From Tubiluchus corallicola (Eukaryota; Priapulida; Priapulimorpha; Priapulimorphida; Tubiluchidae), in NCBI GenBank assembly GCA_030141605.1, contig JAQGDQ010000303.1, positions 62,001 to 126,000 on the forward strand: 64,000 bases of DNA, read 5' to 3'. Under the pieces are notes generated by a model. It had not been told where the DNA came from, ran no database searches, and worked only from the letters and a program-made list of their open reading frames with translations. A program made the position numbers and the translations under genes. Shown here piece by piece: positions 1 to 34,017 of the stretch. The number at the start of each line of letters is the position of its first letter. Position 1 is the stretch's first letter.

Positions 1-1550
1 ATTATGCAATTGCAGACATTGGTTTAGAAACATACAAATTTGCGCTTGTATTTCCAAAAGACAGTCGATACATTGAGAAGTTTAATTATGGGTAGGCATC
101 ATTGACATAGCATGCACAGTAGTTGATTCGGCAGATTTAAAAGTGGTTGAGATCAATATCTATATATACGTATATACATACATACAAAATAAGCGTAGAC
201 AAGTGGTATTAGGGCAATGCATCCTTTATGCCTAGTAGAACTTGATTTATACAAATGATGTTGGTATGCCGTAATTCAAATTCGTAAGCCAGAATCACAG
301 TATACGCTTATTTTGTATGTATCTGAGAAAAAGAATGATCACTCTGGCTGTTTTAAGTGTATCATTCTCAAATTAAATTAAGCAATTTGTTGAGTGGACC
401 GGCGGTATTTTTGAATAGAAAATCAGATAAAAAAAGTGCTTCACAGTATACTTTCCAAAACGTAAAAGGTTAAAATGTCATTATTAGTCGAATGCCAATA
501 GACTTTTCCATTCATCGCCCGACTAAACAGCCCGAGTAAGCAAAAATTTGAGACAACGTACTAGATAACAAGACTGAGAAACCATCGTTTAAGTTAGATT
601 AACAATATAATGCCTTACTTCATTTCAGTATCGTTAGACTTGCAGAAAATGGACTTATTTACAAATTCAGTCGCTTGCATAAACCAAAAGAGACTAGATG
701 CACATCCAATGAACGAAAGACATCAGATTCAGTGGTTATTGAACTGGATGATATACTTGGGCTTATCATATTCTTTGGTGCTGGCATAGCTATAGCACTT
801 GTAACATTGGCCGTTGAACACGTGCTTATTAGACTCCAAAAGGTTAACGAAACTAATAATCCTATTCTACGATCCCCTGTGACAGATGGCTGGTTTTTAT
901 TATTATTTTTTAAAGAATCGGCAACAAATGTGTTAAGTGTTTTACAAGGGAAACGGGTGATTCCCATGGAAAACACATGGTACATGTCTGAAGATTATCA
1001 ATATATGGCTTCTGCATTGCCTAGCACTTACACTTCTGGAAAAGGTGGTTTACCGAGCACTTATGATGAAAGTTACCTGCCTAGAACTTACAATAGAAGT
1101 CGATTGCCTTCCATGCATCAGCAAACTATGTTTACCTGGACTGAGGAAAACCCAACACCAAATATTCAGACTATTTCAGAAGCGTATCGAGAAGCAGATG
1201 AATCTTATGACATGGTTGGTAGCAAGTATCTGCCTTCCGCTTTTATAGACAGTGCTGTTTTGTGGAACTGCTCAACTAGTACAAACTTTCAAGGAGATTC
1301 CATAGAGGATCCACATTATGAAACAAATGATCTATTAGCCGATGCACACGATGTACGTAGCAGAACTTTTACTAAGCAGCACAGTCTTAAACAGTTGACG
1401 AGACAGAGCAGCAAAACTAGAGGTTTAAATCGCAGTGAAACGAATGATGTTTTAGGTAGGGTTGCAAGTATTGAAAAGCACGGAAAGTGGGATCAAGTAC
1501 GGCGTGTTGTAAAGAAACAAGATGGGGTTCAAACTAATGCTACCGCGTGA
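1..1550 (+). CDS. ionotropic glutamate receptor, NMDA-like, 3' part (last two coding exons)
   Basis: A glutamate-gated cation channel subunit of the plasma membrane. Two coding exons are visible. Exon 1..91 enters from outside the window and ends at the donor GG|GTAGGC. Exon 629..1550 follows the acceptor CATTTCAG, and the phases join to give ...KFNYG-IVRLAENGL. The first part (KFALVFPKDSRYIEKF, then IVRLAENGLIYKF) matches the end of the S2 ligand-binding lobe, where family members read YGxALxKxSP...IL.L.E.G. A hydrophobic segment follows, preceded by ELDDILG and ending LVTLAVEHVL. It corresponds to M4 and most resembles GluN2/GluN3 (LDIDNMAG...EHLF). About 240 residues of cytoplasmic tail follow, with a run of LPSTY-like repeats and basic RxxS sites. 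The stop is TGA at 1548-1550. The usual Lys-Trp-Trp at the end of S2 is absent. Assignment to the receptor family is firm; the NMDA subclass is inferred from M4. Confidence 0.85.
178..322. mobile_element. 145-bp MITE-like inverted-repeat element in a receptor intron
   Basis: Positions 178-197 (ATACATACAAAATAAGCGTA) are the exact reverse complement of 303-322, enclosing 105 bases. A perfect 20-bp inverted repeat of this size inside an intron is typical of a short non-autonomous DNA transposon. The AT-rich flanks prevent a confident target-site call. Confidence 0.5.
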
Positions 1551-2877
1551 TGAATTTGTTAATATTTAAAGGCGAGAGTAATTCACAAAAATGTATTTTT
1601 GTTTTAGCTTTTGTGTCTAATATACTCTAACTAAAATGCTTAACAAAATCTACTACGGATACTGCAACTACAATGTAACTTAAACTTTTAATTCTGAGCA
1701 ACTACAAGTCACCAGGCTACTAGTAGACAAAAATTTAATCAAGATTTAGAATTTAAGGAAAACGAAGTAAGAAATTCAAAATCTGCAGTAACCAAGAGGT
1801 GCTATATCAGCTAATGCAATAAACGAACTCACGTAAGGACCAGATATTTTTATTTTCTGAAATGTGCTTTAAAAATGAAATTTAAAATGCCTCATTTATA
1901 TTCTTCATGCTTTATTAAACATAGCCACGCTTTTGCGATAACAAATGTGCGTTCATTCCATAACACATTTCAGTAACATCATGACATTGCAATAGCTCAG
2001 CTCAGCTGAAAACTGACTTCTGTCAATATTTGATTTCCCGTAAAATAGGAAATTAACTGTTTACGTGTGACTGTGCTAGTTCCATTTTACCTGCATGGAG
2101 ATAGCACAACAAGTCAAGTTCAGAGAACTCCATTAACATGACCAGTTGATCACTCATTTGAAATGTGATAACAACTATCATATACGTGAAAAACGCAAAA
2201 TAACAGATTTTACGATTTTCGCAATTTTGTACACATCCTCATATTTTTCCTTGTCTTTACGTCAAGAATATGATGTCTAGCACTTGCCTGCGTTGTTGTT
2301 ATTCTTCTCGTTGTCGACAGTTTACTTTGAAGTCACGGTTAAACGACATGGTTTGTTTGGTTCACACTACATGCTAGATTCTAGGATGTTTTACCTCATT
2401 TATGTTAGTTAAAAATCAAGTTAAAAACGAATCTGACTGAAATGTACCAAACATGTTGCAGTCTTTTTTATTACTCGACGGCCCTGCTAGCTTATTTTGC
2501 AGACATTGTATAGCAGTAGTTTTAAAGGAAAGTGATTGACAAAGATCACATTCATCGCAAAGTCAATCATCCATACATTGCTGCCCAAATTTTACGGTTG
2601 GGCTAAAGTTCTTAAAATATTGAAGCATTGTTTCACAGAAAAGGTAGATAACTACAAAACTTCTAAGCTGGTAATTAACTCAATATTTATATTAGTTACT
2701 ACTGGTAAGTTGTATATGTGTCGTGACTTCCCAAATAATAGTAACACGAAACGTCATGCAGGACATGCACATTATACATATTTTTCGGACAGCACTTTTG
2801 TGACCCTGTAAGTAGTAGTAAAAAATTGGAAATACTAAAAGATAAAAGAAGAAAGTCTGAAGTCACAACATTTTTAA
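1551..2877. other. convergent intergenic region between receptor and channel genes
   Basis: This region separates the tail-to-tail receptor (+) and channel (-) genes and should contain both 3' UTRs. A possible polyadenylation signal for the + gene is AATAAA at 1818-1823. For the - gene, TTTATT at 2467-2472 reads AATAAA on its strand. I see no coding exon here. Confidence 0.5.
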
Positions 2878-24917
<22,040 letters not shown>

Positions 24918-25074
24918 GCAACCATTTTGTATGGCGGTGCAGAAAATCCACTTTTCATAAGCTAATCTTATTAATGCTATAACTGCACGGATCAGAAATT
25001 TAGTTATGGAGCTAATAAGCCACCAGATTATAGTTAATACCTTACCAGCAGTACGTTGGAGTGTCCTAGAATGC

Positions 25075-25124
25075 ACTGTCCGCCATACCTGTGCCTTCAT
25101 TAGCATAAACAACATATTTGCACG
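25075..25124. repeat. dispersed repeat, copy 2
   Basis: Partner of the repeat at 24507-24556 (CTGTCCGCCATACCTGTGCC and onward). Its position inside the open frame upstream of the channel start argues that this upstream frame is not authentic coding sequence. Confidence 0.6.
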
Positions 25125-25734
25125 CAGGCATAACTGATAGCATAATTTCGATAGAAATCCGCACTGGTGCTCAGTCTTTGGCGTAGAGAAGACATTAGTA
25201 GAGCTATTGTTCTTTTTTTCCATTGCATTAGCTGTTTGTGTTGTTATACGACAGGTGCTGTTCTAATCTTCGCCCACGCGCGTTTCCTAACAAGTTTCTA
25301 AAATGTCCAGTTTAAAGGTAACACCAACGCGGTGCATTGAAACCCTGTCATGATTTAATCGAAGAGTGAACCAATTTTCGAGCCATTGACGCGATATTTT
25401 GGCGTTGACGAAGCCAATTAACACGACACTAGACTTCGAGAAGTTAGTAAACTGGACTATCAGAGAGCGCATGCGCAAAATCGAGCAGCTTCTTAAATGA
25501 GAAGTATGGAGTCTGTCGGAAGATGTCTCTCACATATTAAGTCAGTTTTGTTAAGTTAAAGAAAATTTACAGACCGAATGAATAATGACTGTATTAAAGA
25601 CTGACTAAAACTAGTGCAAAATATTAGGTAGATAGCTGGCTTGTTAAGCTATTGTTATTAACATTAATATATTATTTAGACTGAGTAACATATAATGCAA
25701 TCATATTATACCCGGACGTGCGTGCCATTGTACA

Positions 25735-25995
25735 ATTTAATATATTTAAACAATTAGCCCGGTTACTCGCTTATTGAGCTTCTCTGTCCAATTGCTTAGA
25801 TATGTCGTATAGAACGCCATTTAACGTTGCCTAAGAATCTATTTCGTGAACATGTTATTTAGAATTCCATTTATCGCTGTTCTAGAATCTGTTTTATCGT
25901 AAACAAATTGAACGCGAAGTTACTCTATTGTGATGTCACAATATAAAACTTGTATAAAAGCCATTACACGAACAATGAGAACGAGAACGAGACCA
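25735..25995 (+). repeat. LTR-like dispersed repeat, copy 1
   Basis: Shares blocks in the same order with 36140-36310: GGTTACTCG.TTA.TGAG, a CCATTTA block, CTCT.TT.T..T.TCACAATAT.AAAACT and AACGAGACC. It carries TTGTATAAAAGCC, a TATA-box-like string, near 25951. It also contains an internal duplication around CCATTTAACG and CCATTTATCG. A solitary LTR or another retroelement part is possible, but no coding remnant is recognised. Confidence 0.4.
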
Positions 25996-27210
25996 GTTTC
26001 ACGGCGTAAAAGATCTGTTTATAAAGTTAAGTTACATCAGAACCGGCGTAAAGTTACATCAGATCCGAGTAACTCAACAAATACCATGCGTGCTACTTAT
26101 GAAAAACAACAAATAATGTTATGTCGTGTTTCGCTTGTTTCTGATAATTTCTTTCTTGGCATTCCTAAGATGACAATTTTTCTGTCGGGTTTCCATCCAT
26201 GGAACTCTTTTAGAGAAAATTAGTTCTCCGTTAACTTAATCCTCAACAAGAACATAAGCAGATACGTCCTATTAGCAAAGTAGTTCTGAGGGATTTTGAA
26301 TTAGATTTCCGAATCTTACTTTCTAACTGTAGCCTCTTATCTCGAGTGACCATTGACTTGTTTGGCGTGTCCTGTATAAAAATAGCAAAAATTTAAGTGA
26401 TGAAACAAAGACAAAAGCTTCGACACACAGGTAAAAGAAAAACTGATTTTAAAGTAGTGGCAATAAAGGACTAATCCAAGCCAAGATAATCAGTTATTGA
26501 ACAGAATGAGAAAATGCAGCGGTAAATACACCAGTGTGCTGTATTCCTGCAATAAAAAAATATATTGTCTTGGCATTTATGCATGTACAATAGCCACTTT
26601 TTGTTCATAAAATTGGCTACCTAGTGATTAATTTTTTGAACAGGTGTTTTTGTAACGCTTAACACGTGTTTTTGCTTGCTCAATGGAATCTAACCATCCT
26701 TTTAAATGCAATGTGGTTGCCTTTATTGCAAATTCTAAGCAGTTTATTATGTTTCCTTGTTGGCAGCAAAGTTTAAAATTTACCTAGCTTAGTTACGAAA
26801 CTTGGCAAGCTTGCTTGACAACGATGTTGACGATCGTGCTTTACCTTCCTGTAGTAAGGAAACATAACATGAGTTTAAACAAAAACTCGTGTCGCGAAAG
26901 TCATTTTTCTAGATTTTCCTAAAAATTATATGAAATTTTATGTGTATTTTGCCCGGTATTTAGCGGTTATAAGTTTTCGTGTGACGTGATGTTTTCCTGC
27001 ATATTTTTCAGGAATTTTAACTCCAAGGACAAGAAAAGGGATACCTGAAATAGGTTTCAGAAAACTGCCTTAAAAATTATATTACTTTATGGCGATTTTT
27101 ATACGTATATCTCACTCGCATTGAAAGGATTTTTTGTTTGTTTTCATTTTAAATCTCCCGCAATACTGTTCCGACCGCAACATTACGTGACGTCATATAC
27201 GCGGTGCGTG

Positions 27211-27682
27211 TTAAAAATGGCACAGGTAGAAATGACATAGGAAAAAATGGCACGGTAAAAATAGCATAGGTAAAAATGGCGTAGGAAAAAATTGCACAAA
27301 TTGAAAAGTAGGTAAAAGTGCCACAGGAAAAAATTGCACAAATATAAGTATGTTGTAAAAGTACAGTAGATAAAAATGGCACATATGTTATTTTGATGCA
27401 ATTGATTTCTATAATAAAACTAGAATGCGCTCAGTAGAAAGATTCGCATTTTGGCACCTTAAACCCGACTTTCTTCGCAAGTTTCTTGGAAATGTGTTAG
27501 ATAGCTTTTGCGTAAGGGGCTTACTGGCATAACAGGTAGAAAACAACCAAACAAACAGGCAAACGAACAAACAAACTGTGTTGAAGTATAACTTCCTCTG
27601 CAGAGACAAAATAGCTAAAATAATTATCCCCCACAGCAACCCTAACCCTAAACCCATATTTTGCTAAGTGTGCCATTTTTAA
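27211..27682. mobile_element. foldback-like element, copy 1
   Basis: TTAAAAATGGCAC at 27211-27223 is exactly complementary to GTGCCATTTTTAA at 27670-27682. The left arm continues as an imperfect tandem array of AAAAATGGCACAGG-like units to about 27385. The right arm carries a CCCCCACAGCAACCCTAACC stretch. The same terminal units and the same GTGGG.GATAATTA block occur in the element at 61177. Inverted ends built from short tandem units resemble foldback elements. The outermost bases could be a TTAA target site. Confidence 0.6.
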
Positions 27683-28324
27683 CTATATTCCATGTACGAA
27701 CAACGTAAATCAGGGGAAGAAAAGGAAATGTTCAACTATCACAAAACGTTGCGTGCAAGGTTATATTACTTAGCATTTCGGTTACCTGCTTGAAACTAGA
27801 AAAGAAAATTATTAATTATTGACCAATTGATAAAATGTCGTTGACCCATCTCCAGGTGTAACCAAAAAACGCATTTTTAATCTTATCGACAAGATACAAT
27901 AATTTAAAACTTTATTTAGTTAGTGATGTATGCGCTATGAACGCTTTGATTATTTTTTAAAACTTTACTCAGTGTTATCTAAACATGTTTCAAATGACTT
28001 ATCGTTAAAATGGCTGCGTTTAACAGTCATTACGTGGGAGTTTAGATTTACAAATTAAATACAGCGTTATACAGCGTTTATACTGCATTTATTTTATTGC
28101 TTATTCAGAAATTTGTATTTCTAAAAGTTACATTGCAGCTAGGGGACGGAATATATAATTATGACTTCATCCTCAAAGTAGAAAGATACCCGTATTGTTA
28201 GCTTTACGATGAATTAATTTTGCTAAAAAGTCAGCTAATGTCACGAATTTTAACGCCTTAAAAATTCTTGATAAATTATTATTCTCAAAGGCCAAGTATC
28301 TAGTTTGTTTAAGTGGAGTATTCT

Positions 28325-28490
28325 CTAGAACCATTCAAGTATATGATCAGCTGTTCCCCTTTTGGCTTTTTCCCAAGTATTAGTACTTGAGTTCATGTAA
28401 TGCTGTAGCAAATTGGAGAATCCTGAGGTAATCAATCTAACGACATGTCCAAACCATCTAGCAAGCAGATGCTTCGGGACCTAGTGAATA
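28325..28490 (-). pseudogene. LINE reverse-transcriptase C-terminal remnant
   Basis: The minus strand reads LLARWFGHVVRL and then about 35 more residues before a TAG at 28325-28327. The string RWFGHV.R is a recurrent signature near the C terminus of non-LTR retrotransposon polyproteins, where it is followed by a basic Gly-rich stretch. Here KAKRG and DHILEW stand in comparable positions. There is an upstream stop and no reverse-transcriptase core, so this is a decayed 3' end. Confidence 0.4.
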
Positions 28491-30421
28491 TGATACATTT
28501 CATTATTACGTTGCTGCGCCATCTATTGAGTAACATTATAAAGTTTCATCATCGATATTTCATGACAGTTTAAACGTATGATACAAAGAAATTGCAAAAT
28601 TAATCGTACATTAAAGAACTTTTATTATTATTTTATTTTCCTTGACAAAAATGATAAATGGTCTGAAATGCCGAACAATAATTCGCTCATTTTTATTCAT
28701 GCAGGCCTTCGCTGAAACTAATTTAGTGCACAAGCTGTTTTAGAAACCTGCTAAACTTTATTTAAAAAATAGTGACAATTTTTCATGCGCAAAAAACAAA
28801 AAGTCTGATCAAGCTAGCAATAAGTATAAGTATTTTTATTTATCATCTTTTTACAGAAAGAAAAACACAGTGCATAAAACGATAATATGATGCAATGTAA
28901 CAGTATTATTACGATAGTTAAACTGATTTGTGAAGGATGGCGAAGAACTAAAAGTTATCAAGGTTAACAACCCTTGTTTTAATACCAATAAAATTTAATA
29001 AATGAAAATGTGAAAATGCGTTTTCTGACATCATTGAAAAAACATTTTATATGGCGAGTAATTAAAAGCTAGGATGAGTGGAAATGAGCTAAATGTTGTT
29101 AACTACGTCGATACACTGTTACAAACTACGTTTAGGTTTTCGAGACCATGTTTGTGATGTAAAAACTTACAGAAACGTTTGTGTTTGAAGCTTTTTCATT
29201 TCTCACATTGTGATATCAGTCAGTGCAAATTAGCCCACCTTCCTCCAGTTCCTTGCATTTAATTTACTAATTAACCAGATACGTATTTAGGGACAACAAA
29301 TTACAGTCTAGTTATACTCACAGTCCTGTTCTCTCAAACGTGAGACACTAGACTCCCAAACAAGAATTTCAAATCTAAGGAGAGGAATTTTGTTCAGAAT
29401 TTCAATTAGTAATGGACATCAGAACTCAGAACATACTCTGCGTACATTCTGCGTATTTGAATATCAAAGTGGAACGCCAATATACATGGACACCAATATA
29501 CTGCATACAGGCCAAAGGGGGCCATTAAAACCGTTAAAACTTAAATTTAAGTTTTGCGCTACGAAGACCTTATCGAAGTTATTATCCAAATCGTATTCTT
29601 GTTTCTTTTTTTGTTAATACACATACTTAAAGATTTTTGGTTTTCCCACCATCATATTTGGTTCAAAATAAAATACGGGTTTCATGGCCCGTTGAAATAA
29701 GGATTTCTTTTTTTATTTAATTGTAATTAAAAGAAAGAAATTTAGTGACATAAATTGTTTTAATACCCGCAAAGAATAATGGTGTTTCGTTATCAGATGA
29801 CAATTTAAATTTGGAGCGGGGGCTGAACTATAATTGCAAGAAAGAGACTGTGATCTGAGAGTGAGACAGAGAACTTTTGAGAAAAATATTTCGAGTGGTG
29901 TTCCTCTAGGTTACTTTTGGTTAGTTTCCTCACAAATCTAGCTGCCTTGTGCCTGCATTTTGATAATTTTTGTCAATTAGGAAGTCTACAATGATAGAAA
30001 ATACTACTAGACTTTAAAAAACTCAAGTATGATCCCTCTTTTAAGGATTTAAATAAATGTGCTATTAAAACATTTTTCAATTATTTTTTCAAGTAACTCA
30101 AAGAGGGCGACTTATACAATTCCACAAAATTGCTACTAAAATTAATTATTCATGATCTTAATTTCAGGATTCTTTGAAACCAAACTTGTTAGAAAGAAAA
30201 AGTCGGGATACAGTAAGGATTGACAATTAACTTTGCAACTAAACAAAATTTGTTTTGTCAGTATGGCGTTTTTGGCTCATAAATTATTTTAACTAGAGAT
30301 CATTGTTTAACTGCTAGAAAATTATAATTTTCAAAACTAATTTACCCTTTGCTCAGACCACTGTAAGCTTATTGCACTATTGTAATGCCACAGTTTTGCT
30401 TATTTAATGTGAAGAGTCGTT

Positions 30422-33310
30422 TTACGAACAAAGTTTTGCCCCTGAGAAGGTGCTGAATAGCCGACTAATGTAATTAAAGTTCCGTCTTCTCTTTCCGTAA
30501 TGAGCTCGTTTTATTTTCACATGCACGTGGTCACCATTATCAAGAGATAGTATCACTGTGTTGGTGCTAGAATCTCGGATGTTGAAACCAGCTGCGTTGC
30601 CTGCATGTAAATACATTCTTTCCTGACCTGCGGCTACTAAGACGGCGAAAACTCTCTCGTAGAAGTCAGAAATTATGGTGACGTCAAAGCTGTACACGCC
30701 TGGTGATGGCACCACAAAGTGCCCGCTACTAACGTCATATCCGTTACCCATATTGGTAAGGACCACATCAAATACTAGAACGCCTTCATACGGTATTACT
30801 GCGTCCCTTCCCATTCTTGCAGAGAAAAATGTCGCCTGGCCTCCTAAAATAAAAACAATTTTGTCCATTAGAAATGGCGGCCAATTATAAATTCATGCTG
30901 TCAATACAAACATAAATATAATTAAATCCAAAATATCGCGTATATCCAAAATAAATTATTTAATTCAGAAGAAAGTTGGTAGAATCTTTTAACTGTTTCA
31001 GGATTTTGAAAAGCTCAATCGCTGTCTAATTGGAGTTTGAATGTTAATTGTTTTTCAAGCAGAAATGGTCTAGAATACTAGAATAAATGGTCTAGAATAC
31101 TATTTCTATGTTCAAGTTGTAGAAAGACGAAAATTTGTTAGAAATTCTATCCCAATTCAATAAAAATGTGCAAAGTAGTGATGTGCCAATGTTTAGAAAA
31201 ACTATAAAAAGATCCGTTCGGCGCACCAATAGCATCTTTTAGGCTTTTAGATAATCAGTATCCAGTATCTATTACCTTTGCAATGGTGAAGAAGTTTATT
31301 GTTTAGTCCCATGGTATGCGCAGCTTTCCCTGAGTCTGTTTCGTTCCTTAGCAAACAATCCTTTTCCACTATGTCCAGTCTTTTTCTCATAACTTTTACA
31401 TTTCTCTTAATCACAGTTGCAGATTTTGCCAGTTTCTTCACGTGCTGTTTTAACAAGCCCATCTTCTTGTTCAACTTCTTGCTTTTTGAAATCCCAGAAT
31501 TTAGATGATCTGCCAATGTAGTGCTGATCTGCCTGGCAGAAGCCCTAGTGCTAACAGCCTGTTTTAGTTTATCGACTTCAAGATTTGTAAAATTAATTTT
31601 AGAATTAACATCTTTAATGTTGAATTTATTCTCATTTAGTAGCGAGACAATGCGATTCAATCTAGCTCGCATTATGGTGGAGTTATTCTCTAGTGAGTGT
31701 ATCACCGTGTTTTTCATCATTTGTACTTTGTTCATATCGACATACTTAACTTCTTCCGCCAGAGTACGCACGTGTTGGCTTATCTCATTAACACTTCTCT
31801 GTTGTTTCTCAAACTCGGATTTAACTAAGTTGATCTCTCTTTTGACGATCGAAATTGCATTAAGAGAGTGGTGATTAGAAGCAGCAGCGCAGGCATTCAA
31901 GTAAGTGTTGTTCGTATTTACTAATTCAGCGAGTGAAACATTTATTATTTTCAGAGCTTCCTTCAGTTCTTTAATATCTTCTTGAGATCCACGATCTGAT
32001 TTTGTAAAGTCTTGAAAACCTTTGTTTAACGCCTTTGTGAAATCATTATGTAATTTGGCAAAGACTTTACTTGTCTGCTCATTAACTGATTCAGCCACTG
32101 CAGTTATTCTGTTTTCGTTACAGTTTAGCTTATCACTCTTTGCCGTCAAGTCGTTGCGTTGAGGTAACCGGTCTCCAATTGCTGCAATTATATCTGCTTT
32201 TCCATTTGTGAGACGATCTTCCAAAAGTTTTAGATTATTGGAGGTCAGCTTACTAAATTGTTTATTAATTAACGTAACAATTTGCTTAGTAAATAAGCCA
32301 CTGTTAAAATTCTTGTTTTTGTTCGTACTTTTTACAATATTGTTCTTAGTTTGCAATAGCAGTTCCTGAACGGCCTTTAAAATCTCGTCTTTTGCTTTTG
32401 TTAGATAAGTTTCGAAGCTATCTACTTTTGTACTTGTTAGTTTATCAAATTGCTCACAGATTTGATCGTTAATCAACCTATTAACTGCAGCAAGAATATC
32501 ATCATTATCTTGCTTAATGTGTTTCATTATTAGCAACTCTGTTTGCTGTGGCGTTCGTTTCATTATTTCTATTATTTCGTCTTTTGCGTCTTTTAGATGA
32601 CTTTCAAAAGTTTTTGCAATTGTTTCCGTGTTTGAGTTACTGTGAAGTTCTTTGATAACATTAATCATCTTATCAGAATCCGATTCAGTCGAGCACTTTA
32701 GAGTTTTTGCTGATTTGGGCGTTTCTTCTGTAAAGTCACCTGCAAGGTTGTCTAATTTGAAGTTTATTTCGTAATTTCCTGAACTAATTTCGACAAGGCT
32801 CTCCGTAAACGATTTCGCCATGTCGTCTATCATTTCGCGGATCTTTCCAAACTCTAAATTCAGGCTGCGAATTAACATATCAAGTTTTTTGTTAACTTCG
32901 TCATAAACTCTATCACTGTCATACAATGCCTGCCTTTTCTCCCTTCCGTGCCTATCATGTTCTTCAAGTTGGTAATCGTTAACATTTTTATTTAAAGCAG
33001 CTGAATCCCCTTTGTCATAATCCTCAATTCTCAGTGTGTTGCTGTGGTGATAACCATATAGAGAGCTTGCCGCATCTGGCTTCCCTTCATCATTAGGAAA
33101 ATAGTTATTGTTTGTGTTCCGAGAAAAACTATCCACTTTCGTTTCTAACTCATTAAAACGGCGAGTTATAATATGAAGCATTTCACTAAACGCCCTTTCG
33201 ATCAGTTCACAATTTTGACATTTCTGGTGCTTTTCGTCAATCAGAGAATAAACTGATATCACGGTAAAATAAGAGATAATCGTTAATTTTATAAAGCATA
33301 CAGCTGCCAT
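30422..33310 (-). CDS. secreted coiled-coil protein with C-terminal C1q domain
   Basis: Two exons: 33310-31276 (678 codons plus one base, donor AAAG|GTAATA) and 30843-30422 (acceptor TTTTATTTTAG), joined in phase to 818 residues and TAA. Residues 1-22 form a signal peptide (CFIKLTIISYFTVISVYS), followed by a CQNC pair. Residues 123-126 (REKR) are a furin-type site. Residues ~130-670 are Lys/Glu/Asn-rich with heptad spacing and no collagen triplets. Residues ~679-818 form the C1q domain: ATFFSARM, VLTNMGNGYDVSSGHFVVP, PGVYSFDV, ending FSTFSG. C1q domains trimerise and bind ligands or matrix. With a coiled coil but no EMI domain visible, the protein is EMILIN/multimerin-like only in outline. 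Its role (matrix or lectin-like immunity) cannot be chosen. There is one intron at the domain boundary. Confidence 0.93.
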
Positions 33311-34000
33311 GATTTGTTAAGTTTCTACACCGTATTCTTCCAGAAGAGGTTATTTGAGACACATTTTGTTAAATGACTTGAAATAAAAAGTAGTAGAAAC
33401 GATTAATGACGCCAGCACAAATTTGAAGTTTCGTTGAAAACTGCAGCAAAAAGTGGTGATCAAAATAAACTAAAACTAACCCTAAAGCAATTTGAAGAGG
33501 CAAACTACGGTTGACTTATTACGTTTCTTCTGCTTTACTTGTAATGTTCAAAACTGGCTTGAAGCAGAAATGAAATTCGATCATTATTGGCGATTTCATA
33601 TGGCATGTTTTGAGGTCTGAGTCATCACATTTCTTTTATTATTCAGTTTCATACGCGTAAAGGTCATATAGCAAGTGCTTGTAGGTCGTCTCTAAAACGT
33701 ACTGCAAAACGTAGACGATTATTACGCATTAAAAATTTCCATCTTTGAAGTTCAATATTTTCAGTCGAATGCAAGCAGGTGTGCGGTTGTGTTATAGCAA
33801 CTCTTTACTAGTTATAGCATTTACTTTAAGTAGATCATTTAAGCGTTTTTAAAAACAACCATGCGATATATTTGCATGAGTTCAAACGTCACGTTTTTGT
33901 GAAGTAGATGGAGTCTTCTTTGTAGTAAACAGAGAAACTCGATTAACTAAACGAAAGACCTCAAAACAATGGAAGCACCATTTACTGCTTACGAACTAGA
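33311..34000. other. upstream region of the C1q gene
   Basis: Expected to hold the promoter and 5' UTR of the minus-strand C1q gene. On that strand the bases before the ATG read GGTGTAGAAACTTAACAAATC, a weak splice-acceptor-like sequence 15 bases upstream. I see no unambiguous TATA box. Confidence 0.35.
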
Positions 34001-34017
34001 ACACTAGCTACTTACGA

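Larger units (their letters stand above)
24918..30421. other. gene-poor region between channel and C1q genes
   Basis: The 5' ends of neither gene are certain, but no further exon is recognisable on either strand. The region holds the LTR-like repeat near 25.7-26.0 kb, a foldback-like element at 27.2-27.7 kb and a LINE-like fragment near 28.4 kb. The rest is unannotated AT-rich sequence. Frames such as 25930-26223 (+) and 27149-27657 (-) show no domain. Confidence 0.5.

Noticed and set aside
27640..27658. CAACCCTAACCCTAAACCC as interstitial telomere repeat
   Set aside because: Only two full units, inside a foldback-like element; chance or element-derived sequence is likelier.
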